Assembly: GCA_035298385.1 (NCBI GenBank)
Contig: DATGYC010000022.1
Span: 1 to 11,761, forward strand
Direction: 5' to 3'
DNA from: DATGYC01 sp035298385
GTDB lineage: Bacteria; Bacillota; Sulfobacillia; Symbiobacteriales; Symbiobacteriaceae
DNA: 11,761 nucleotides
Positions 5,723 through 11,761 of the stretch are shown here, piece after piece. A model generated the notes under the pieces. The model had not been told where the DNA came from, made no database searches, and saw only the letters and a list, made by a program, of their open reading frames with translations. The position numbers and the translations under genes were made by a program. Position 1 is the first letter of the stretch, and every line of letters starts with the position of its first letter.

Positions 5723-8512
5723 CTACTCCTCCGGCGGGAGGAGGCGAGAGGCGTGGATCGAGACGCGAACGGGCCGGCGGAAGAGTTCGGCCGCCAAGTG
5801 GGCGCCCGTCGGGCTCCAGCTGAGGCCGGTCAGGTTGACCGCCCCACCAAAGTGGGTCGCGTCCGCCGCCTGCTCCGGCGTCAGGCCGAAGCGAGGCTCA
5901 GCGGGCTGATCCTGGATCACGACGTACCAGCCAAGGCCGTCCGCCGTCCCACGCAGGTCGTCGTCGGTCAGGTCGAAGCCGACCAGCAGGACGTCCGGCT
6001 CCAGGGTCGAGCGGAAGAGCGGGAGCTTGACGGTGGCACCGGGCACCCGCTTGCCGTCCGGACCGAGGATCGCCTTGGCGGCGTAGATGGCGGCGCGCGG
6101 GTAGCGGCGCACCAGGGCGCCCCGCAGCAGCAGGACCGCCCGCATCGGCTGCGTCGCCGGGTGGCGGTGCTGCCCGAGCTTGCTGGTGCGGTCCCAGCCA
6201 TCCAGGTCCTCGATCTCCGCGCGGCTCGACCAGAAGGAGGCGAAGTAGGTCGCATCCTGCGGCGCCGGGAACTCACGACAGAGCAGCTCGCGGGCGAGCT
6301 CATGGTTCAGGCCCGCCATGTAGGCCTCCACGAAGCGGGCGTTCGGCTTCAAGAGCGAGATCGACTCCGCCGGGACCGTCCCCATCCCCGGCAGGATCCA
6401 CTCGGTGGAGAGGGCGGCGAGGGGCTGGTGCATCGGGGTATCGAAGCGGGGGATGAACGCCAGGGGCTCGAGCGGGTCGTGCCGCTCCCAGGCCTCAGCG
6501 GGCGCGATCCCCTCGGCCTGCAGCGCCTCGACGATCAGGGGCTCCGCCTGTAGCTGCTGGCCGACGATCGAAGGGATCCCCAGCGTGCCCATCGGACGGC
6601 GACGCGGCTGGGCTGGGTTGGACCAGTGCGTCAGCAGGTAGGTCTGGGTCGCAGAGGCCGCGGCGGCAAAGTTCGCGTTCATCTGCTCGAGCAGGGCCGG
6701 GTCGACCGGCGGGGCGGGCGGCTCCGGGATATCCGTCTCCGCCCAGTCGCGCTCGTCCCAGCGATCGCGCTCGGGCAGCATCATCATGGAGAGCTTGGCG
6801 TCACTCTCGGGCGCCGTGGCGGTAAAGGAGGCCTTCACCGTCCCCTCCGGCGGCGTGATCGGGCTGCTGGAACGGAAGCCACCAGCGGTCGCGATCGCCT
6901 TGGCCGTGAGCCGGCTAAAGCGCAGCGTCGTATAGCGGTGCGAGAATGACTTACTCAAGCCATCGACCGTGACCGTCCCCGCGGGCGCCGTGCGCGGCGG
7001 GGCGACCTTCACCTTGCGCTGGTTGAGCCGCTCCACCACGGGGCGAACGAAGCGCTCGCCCTTGGGCAGGAGCCGCTTGCCCAGCGGGCCGCGCGGCCGG
7101 TAGAGCCGCTGCATGGCGGGCGAGAAGAGGCCGTCGGGCAGGTAGCTCCCCGCCGCCCGCTCGGCGATCGAGTTCGGCGCATTCAGGGCCGCGGCCAACT
7201 CCCCGTGCAGCCCTTGGAGAAGCTGCAGGAGATGGCCCGACTTCAGTCCCGCGACCTGCTTGGCCAGCAGGTGACCGCTGGTCGCGCGGGCGAGTTGGGC
7301 CTGGCGCAGGCGCTGGTTCGTCCGGCGGTGCTCCCCGAGCTGCTCCCAGGCCGCGGCCATCAGTTGCTCTTGCTCGGTCTGGACGACGAGGGCGCCCAGG
7401 CCAGCCGCCGCCCGCAGGCGGGGATCCAGGTTCAGTTCGGCCAGCCAGAGGGGGTCGAGCCCATCGCCGCTCAGGCGGCTCCGCCCGGCCTGTAGACCCG
7501 CCCAGATCGGCGGGCCCGCAATCGGGTCGCGCCCGACGCCGGTCGAGACGCGATTGAGCAGGGCGCGCAACGCCAATTGGAACTCGGCCTGCTCCTCGGG
7601 GCTCCAGTCACTCGGTTCGGTCTGGTCGCTCTGCAGGGCGCCCTCGATCGCCATCGAGGCAGCCGCGGAGGGCAGACCGGCGCCCGGCGCGCTGACGTCG
7701 AGCGGGCGGGTGCCGACCGCCGCACCCAGGGGGCGCGGGACGAGCCGGCGCACGAGGCGGTCGAAGTCGCCGCCCTCCCCGGTCGCAAAGCGCCAGTGGT
7801 GGTAGACGGGCAGGGTGACGGTGCCGAGGGCGGCCCCCTTCGTCACATCCCAGGCGAAGCGCAGATCGGTCACGGTGGACGGGTCGAGGCCAAGGCCAGC
7901 CAGGCGGCCGACCTCAAAGCTCGGGACGAGGCAGGCGATGTAGGCGGTCTTCGCCGCCAGCTTGCGGGGGGCGAAGAGCCGGCTGGCCGTCCGCTCCGAC
8001 TGGCTCTTCAGCTCGTTCGTGACGTCCGCCGCCGAGAGGTCACCGAGGGCCTGCGCGTGGGCCCACGCCCAAGCCTCTCGCAGGTCCGGCAGCTCCAGGT
8101 GGGCGTTCTGCGTGATCGTCAGGACGGGCAGGCTCTGGCCCGGTACGTTGGTCAGGTCGATCCCCGCCCGCTCCGGCAGGACCACCAGGGTGAGCCAGGG
8201 CGTCAGGCGCCCGTTCGCCGGCGCCTGCGGTGAGAAGAGCCAGGGGAAGTCGGGGCGATCGAACTCCAGGGCGGCGAAGTAGGTTGGCTCGAAGTCAGCC
8301 GTACCAGGGCGCGGCTCCTGCCGGATGATGGCGTGCGGATCGATCGCCGTCACCTCACCCGGGCCGTAGAGTCGAACCTGGGCGCTGGCGGTGGCGCCGC
8401 CCACCCCCATCTCGACGGTAAGAGTCGGCTGCGGGGCGGTGTTAGCGGCGGGGATCAGGCCGGCGAGGCCCTCCCGAACCCAGGGCAGAAAGCGATAGTG
8501 CAGGTTGCTCAT
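5723..8512 (-). CDS. Large uncharacterised protein with RELLxREFP and QDQPAEPRFGL blocks (gene B)
   Basis: The chosen start is the ATG at 8510-8512, giving 929 residues (MSNLHYRFLPW...) ending in LLPPEE and TAG. A TTG six bases upstream is open but lies only 2 nt from the Shine-Dalgarno sequence, so it is unlikely. No signal peptide, membrane helix or enzyme motif is recognised. The N-terminal part has a conserved-looking FDRPDFPWLFSP stretch (W91) and LTPWLTLVVL. A proline-rich linker (PEPPAPPVDP) near residue 600 separates the halves. The C-terminal half has YMAGLNHELARELLCREFP (G734 onward), LLLRGALVRRYPRAAIYAAKA, GWYVVIQDQPAEPRFGL (from 861) and a PVRVSIHASRLLP tail. From memory these resemble blocks in very large uncharacterised bacterial proteins, usually with Trp where Cys stands in RELLC. 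It sits 17 nt after A and 33 nt before C, so the three products probably act together. Function unknown. Confidence 0.95.
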   Translation of the reverse strand: MSNLHYRFLPWVREGLAGLIPAANTAPQPTLTVEMGVGGATASAQVRLYGPGEVTAIDPHAIIRQEPRPGTADFEPTYFAALEFDRPDFPWLFSPQAPANGRLTPWLTLVVLPERAGIDLTNVPGQSLPVLTITQNAHLELPDLREAWAWAHAQALGDLSAADVTNELKSQSERTASRLFAPRKLAAKTAYIACLVPSFEVGRLAGLGLDPSTVTDLRFAWDVTKGAALGTVTLPVYHHWRFATGEGGDFDRLVRRLVPRPLGAAVGTRPLDVSAPGAGLPSAAASMAIEGALQSDQTEPSDWSPEEQAEFQLALRALLNRVSTGVGRDPIAGPPIWAGLQAGRSRLSGDGLDPLWLAELNLDPRLRAAAGLGALVVQTEQEQLMAAAWEQLGEHRRTNQRLRQAQLARATSGHLLAKQVAGLKSGHLLQLLQGLHGELAAALNAPNSIAERAAGSYLPDGLFSPAMQRLYRPRGPLGKRLLPKGERFVRPVVERLNQRKVKVAPPRTAPAGTVTVDGLSKSFSHRYTTLRFSRLTAKAIATAGGFRSSSPITPPEGTVKASFTATAPESDAKLSMMMLPERDRWDERDWAETDIPEPPAPPVDPALLEQMNANFAAAASATQTYLLTHWSNPAQPRRRPMGTLGIPSIVGQQLQAEPLIVEALQAEGIAPAEAWERHDPLEPLAFIPRFDTPMHQPLAALSTEWILPGMGTVPAESISLLKPNARFVEAYMAGLNHELARELLCREFPAPQDATYFASFWSSRAEIEDLDGWDRTSKLGQHRHPATQPMRAVLLLRGALVRRYPRAAIYAAKAILGPDGKRVPGATVKLPLFRSTLEPDVLLVGFDLTDDDLRGTADGLGWYVVIQDQPAEPRFGLTPEQAADATHFGGAVNLTGLSWSPTGAHLAAELFRRPVRVSIHASRLLPPEE

Positions 8513-8520
8513 CGGCAATG

Positions 8521-8528
8521 CTCCTTCC
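8521..8528 (-). promoter_or_regulatory. Ribosome binding site that decides the start of gene B
   Basis: GGAAGGAG on the minus strand is 8 nt from the ATG at 8510-8512 but only 2 nt from the in-frame TTG at 8516-8518. The spacing favours the ATG. The site begins two bases after the stop codon of gene A, so translation of A and B may be coupled. Confidence 0.85.
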
Positions 8529-8529
8529 G

Positions 8530-11500
8530 TCAGGCAACCGTGGTCGGGCGGGTGAAGCGCGCCTTGCCACGGCGGGGAACCGGAACGAAGAGATCGAGCG
8601 GGTCCGGTCCAGCCGTCAACACGTGGACCTCATCCCCCTGTGTCGCGATCGCCACCTTCAGGGCGGGGAGCGGCGCTGGTCCATCATCGACGATGAAGGT
8701 CAGGTAGTCCGAGGTGGCCGCCACCGCAGCGCCGCTACTCGCCTCCGTCGGACTGATGGCGACGCCAGAGTCCATCGGTTGGAAGGCGGGGGCGGTCAGC
8801 CTCTCCTCGTCGCGCAAGTAGAAGTACTGGGCGGGGGCGAAGGGATCGGTCACCAGCGTGAAGCGGTCGATCGCGGTGCCGTTTAGCCTCAGCGACTCGA
8901 TCTTGATCTCGTTCGGGCCGCTGATCGGCGCGGCGCCGACCTGCTCCAGCTTGCGCCCCAGCGGCGCCACCTGCTGGCGAACCGAGAGGGCGCCCAGCGG
9001 GTGCGCCAGGAGCACGTTACCCGCGTCGAGCGGTCGGAGGGAGACGAGGCCATCACCGGCGGGCAGGACCGCCCGCCAGTTCCGCTGATCCTGCAGGGCG
9101 GCGATGATCTGATCCCGGACCGGAACGGCGGCCGGGAGCGCCTGCCGCTTCGAGCCGCCCACGCTGGCGTGGAAGGAGACGGTCTGCGAGAAGCAGAGCA
9201 GCTTGACCGTCGCCTTGCCGCGGGCCTCGATCGGGCCGGGGCCGGAGAGGGCGAGCTCCAGGGCGATCGCCATCAGCGGCTCGCTGTTCCACTTCAGGGC
9301 GAGCATGCCCGCCATATCAGCCTCAAAGTGGAAGGGGGCGAACTGGACCAGGGCATCAAAGCCGAGCATACCGGCGAGCGAGAGTGAGCCGACCGCGAAG
9401 AAGAGATCGAGCCGGGCGCCGAACTGCGCCGTATTGGCGGTCAGCGCCATGTAGGCCTCCAGCCGCAGCCGCAGCGAGTCCGACTCCGAGAGGGCGATCG
9501 CTAAGCGGCGCAGCTTCGGGAAGTCCGTCGGGGCGACGAAGCGCGGGTGGAAGCCACCCACGGAGAGCAGGAAGGTCGAGTCATTCCCCCAGCCCGCCCG
9601 CAGCGCCATGTCGCCGGTCAGGATGAAGCCGGCGAGGCGAGAGTCGTAGAGTGAGGCGTCGAGCGCCGCCGTCCCCTTGTCGAAGTCGATCACGCCCAGG
9701 GCGTTCATCTGCAGCTTGACGAGCGCCTTCTCGGCCTCCTGTGAGCCGATGAGCGCCTTGATCTGCGCCAGGAGGAGCAGGCGGGTCGGCTTGGGCAGCT
9801 CCAGCAGGAGGGCGACGTTCATCGTCACGATCGTCGGGGTGCCCCAGCCGATGGTGACCAGCGGGCCGAAGAGGAACTGCCCGCGCGCCGGCGGGAAGAA
9901 GCTGGCCAGGTCGCTGAGGATCCGCGGGGCGTTCTTGATCGGGTCGACCGGCGCCAGGACGGAGGCGAGGCCGCCGGAGAGAAGGCCACTCCGCAGCGCC
10001 GTAATCGAGGCGGTCCGGTTCAGGCCCAAGAGGCCGCCGATGCCGGTCAGGGTAAAGCCGAAGCCGAGCTGGATCGGCACGAAGCCGTCCGCCGTGATGA
10101 TCACGAGCAGGGCGAAGCCGTCCTTGCCGTCCTCCAGCTTGGTGGTGAGCAGGCCGATGGCGTTGACCCGCAACTGCTCACCAATCTTCAGCTCCAGGAG
10201 GCCGGCGTACTGACCGCGCTCCTTGTCGAAGAAGAGGTAGCCACCGCCCCCCACCACCTGGGCGTCGATCTTCAGGCCGACGCCCTTCGGCGGCAGGAAG
10301 TGCAGGTCCAGGTTGGCCGGGCCGAGGTTGCCGCCATCCTTCGGGAAGGTCAGATCGGCGGCGAGGCCGACGCGCTCGACCGTCGCTTCGATGGGGCCGA
10401 GCTTGAGGGTCGCGTTCAGGCCGGTCAGGGCCTCGATGGCGCCGCTCTGCAGGTCGCCCTTCAGCCCCAGGTGGATCCCCTGCAGCTTCAGTAGGCCGAA
10501 GAGGTCGAGTTCGGACGGGACCAGGACCTCAAGACCGGCGCTGCCACCGAGGTGGAAGCCGCGGTCGTTGGACCAGCCGAGCGAGAGGGCGAACGGCGCC
10601 CGCAGCCCTTCGGCCGGGAGGATCTGCTTCAGGAAGCCGTCGCCATCGCTGGCGGCGAGGACGAAGGCGGCCTCGTCCACCTCGAAGAGGAAGCCGAAGG
10701 ACGGGTGCTCCAGGTTCAGATCGAAGGAGAGGGTGACCTTCAGGGTACCAACCTCGAGGTGGCTCCCGTTGGCGGCACCGATCAGGAGTGCACCGCCCGC
10801 CTCCTCATCCCGGAGTTTGGTAAAGGTGATCGATCCAGCGACGGCCGGACCGGCGCCATCGAGCAGGGTGAGACCCTCTGGCCCAAAGGCGAACGGCGGG
10901 GCCTCGGCGCCCAGATCGATGGCGATCTCCCAGCCGCTGATCTGCGTACTCACCTGCGCCTCACCAAAGGGGAGCACCAGCAGGGCCATCTGCATCTCGC
11001 CGACCGGCACGAGCGAGAGGGCGACCCGAACGGCGAGACCCTCCTCACCGATGGGGGGCGCCCACTCGGCCAGCAAGAGCCCCCCCACCATCTCATCCCC
11101 GACGGTGCCAAAGGTGGGCAGGCCCGGTTGCGGCCCGTAGGTCGCCTTGACGTTGAGCGCACGCAGCAGGGCGGCCAGGCGCGGGAAGAGCTTGTCCGAG
11201 AGGTGGCGCACGCGCTCCGCGTGCGTGAGCGTCTCGTCCGTCGCCAGGTACTCGGCCCGCAGGGCCGCCACCGGGTCACGCAGGAGGGCGGCGAACTGGG
11301 ACCAGCGCATCTCCGGTCGGTAGGTCGGCATCAGGATCGGCCAGCCGTCGGCGTCCTGCTTGAGCGAGAGCGGCTCCGCATCAGGGTCGGCCGTCCCGAT
11401 CACGGCCAGGAGTTCGCCAAGCCGATAGAAGAGCGGGGAACGCTTGTACAGGTAGGTCAGCGTCAGGTAACCAAGCAGCCGATCGATCAGCGCGCCGAGT

Positions 11501-11761
11501 AGCTCCGGCTCGACGCCCAGATTCCGCAGTACTGTGCGGAGCCCCTGCACCACGGTGGTGACCTGCTGGACCGACTCCAGGGCGTCATCCAACTCGGCAA
11601 AGGTGGTGGGCGGGTGCTCGACAAAGTAGGCGATCTGACCGTGCAGGTTGACCAGATCGGTCAGGGTCTGGTTCAGGGCCGTCCCCGCGTTCCAACCCAA
11701 CTGGGCGAAGAGCAACTCGCGGGCCCGCTGACTCTGTGCGGCCTCGACGAGGGGATCCAGG
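8530..11761 (-). CDS. DUF6603-type beta-rich large protein (gene A), 5' end beyond window
   Basis: The frame is open from the right edge (first whole codon at 11758-11760) to TGA at 8530-8532, giving at least 1076 residues. The TTG at 11715 is not a convincing start, because the frame continues upstream (LDPLVEAAQSQRARE). The N-terminal 200 residues look helical (DALESVQQVTTVVQGLRTVL). The middle is strongly beta, alternating hydrophobic and polar residues with many GL/LG steps. Residues about 493-736, from GVGLKIDAQVVGGGGYLFFD through LLTTKLEDGKDGFALLVI, GFGFTLTGIGGLLGLNRT, NAPRILSDLASFFPPA and VTIGWGTP to GGFHPRF, match my memory of DUF6603, a domain without assigned function. The C-terminal part (from about 880: DQIIAALQDQRNWRAVLP) is a separate, less repetitive domain ending in FTRPTTVA. 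No catalytic motif or membrane helix is recognised. First visible gene of the probable A-B-C operon; its promoter is outside the window. Confidence 0.93.
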   Translation of the reverse strand, partial: LDPLVEAAQSQRARELLFAQLGWNAGTALNQTLTDLVNLHGQIAYFVEHPPTTFAELDDALESVQQVTTVVQGLRTVLRNLGVEPELLGALIDRLLGYLTLTYLYKRSPLFYRLGELLAVIGTADPDAEPLSLKQDADGWPILMPTYRPEMRWSQFAALLRDPVAALRAEYLATDETLTHAERVRHLSDKLFPRLAALLRALNVKATYGPQPGLPTFGTVGDEMVGGLLLAEWAPPIGEEGLAVRVALSLVPVGEMQMALLVLPFGEAQVSTQISGWEIAIDLGAEAPPFAFGPEGLTLLDGAGPAVAGSITFTKLRDEEAGGALLIGAANGSHLEVGTLKVTLSFDLNLEHPSFGFLFEVDEAAFVLAASDGDGFLKQILPAEGLRAPFALSLGWSNDRGFHLGGSAGLEVLVPSELDLFGLLKLQGIHLGLKGDLQSGAIEALTGLNATLKLGPIEATVERVGLAADLTFPKDGGNLGPANLDLHFLPPKGVGLKIDAQVVGGGGYLFFDKERGQYAGLLELKIGEQLRVNAIGLLTTKLEDGKDGFALLVIITADGFVPIQLGFGFTLTGIGGLLGLNRTASITALRSGLLSGGLASVLAPVDPIKNAPRILSDLASFFPPARGQFLFGPLVTIGWGTPTIVTMNVALLLELPKPTRLLLLAQIKALIGSQEAEKALVKLQMNALGVIDFDKGTAALDASLYDSRLAGFILTGDMALRAGWGNDSTFLLSVGGFHPRFVAPTDFPKLRRLAIALSESDSLRLRLEAYMALTANTAQFGARLDLFFAVGSLSLAGMLGFDALVQFAPFHFEADMAGMLALKWNSEPLMAIALELALSGPGPIEARGKATVKLLCFSQTVSFHASVGGSKRQALPAAVPVRDQIIAALQDQRNWRAVLPAGDGLVSLRPLDAGNVLLAHPLGALSVRQQVAPLGRKLEQVGAAPISGPNEIKIESLRLNGTAIDRFTLVTDPFAPAQYFYLRDEERLTAPAFQPMDSGVAISPTEASSGAAVAATSDYLTFIVDDGPAPLPALKVAIATQGDEVHVLTAGPDPLDLFVPVPRRGKARFTRPTTVA
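9553..10284 (-). other. DUF6603-like region of gene A
   Basis: Residues about 493-736, counted from the first whole codon. The landmarks are a Gly-rich turn before YLFFD, the GFGFTLTGIGGLLGLNR stretch, the PRILSDLASFFPP segment and GWGTP. The assignment rests on remembered family sequence, not a search. The domain boundaries are approximate, and amphipathic beta-structure continues on both sides. Confidence 0.7.

Noticed and set aside
5753..8233. Plus-strand frames opposite gene B (5753-6553, 7205-7495, 7577-8233)
   Set aside because: Same antisense register as gene B, R/G/Q-rich translations with no motif; shadows of codon bias.
8516..8518. TTG as start of gene B
   Set aside because: Only 2 nt from the Shine-Dalgarno sequence; the ATG at 8510-8512 has a normal 8-nt spacing.
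10300..11502. Plus-strand frames opposite gene A (10300-10494, 10313-11140, 10552-11502)
   Set aside because: They overlap a continuous minus-strand gene with coherent protein sequence; their translations lack recognisable structure.
11713..11715. TTG as start of gene A
   Set aside because: The frame stays open to the window edge with protein-like sequence and there is no good ribosome binding site before the TTG; the true start is outside.
1..11761. tRNA, rRNA, CRISPR array, insertion sequence or attachment site
   Set aside because: No cloverleaf-like, regularly spaced repeat, transposase or terminal inverted repeat pattern was seen; coding sequence fills all but about 50 nt.

Overview
The window is a high-GC bacterial fragment (roughly two-thirds G+C by eye) filled almost edge to edge by three very large protein genes. 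All lie on the minus strand and read right to left. Lys, Glu, Ile and Leu codons are mostly G/C-ending and both visible intergenic gaps carry strong purine-rich Shine-Dalgarno sequences. This style, together with a GYW/DGG-type repeat that I associate mainly with Actinomycetota, points to an actinobacterial or Chloroflexota-like organism. The assignment is weak because no rRNA or housekeeping gene is present.

Layout in transcription order. Gene A (8530-11761, 5' end outside the window, at least 1076 residues) is a beta-rich protein that I recognise as carrying a DUF6603-type region. Gene B (5723-8512, 929 residues after start correction) follows 17 nt later. It belongs to a large family of uncharacterised proteins whose C-terminal half carries recognisable blocks (GLNHELARELL..., a GALVRRYP block, GWYVVIQDQPAEPRFGL). 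Gene C (1-5689, 3' end outside the window, at least 1896 residues) follows after 33 nt. It is another giant orphan-type protein whose core is interrupted by about 860 residues of propeller-like repeats: FG-GAP-like, then seven GYW/DGG-type units, then PLL/tectonin-like lectin repeats, then FG-GAP-like again.

The same strand, short gaps and strong ribosome binding sites argue for one operon. Neither B nor C has a visible signal peptide or transmembrane segment, although C carries modules usually seen in secreted or surface-binding proteins. The reading I find most attractive, as inference, is a multi-protein assembly with a carbohydrate- or surface-recognition component (C), released by a route not using Sec/Tat, for example a phage-tail-like/contractile system or cell lysis. 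No tail, baseplate or secretion gene is visible here to prove this.

The rest is small: two ribosome binding sites and no tRNA, rRNA, mobile element, CRISPR array or convincing terminator. Long plus-strand open frames, including a 4.9-kb one opposite gene C, are best explained as codon-usage shadows.
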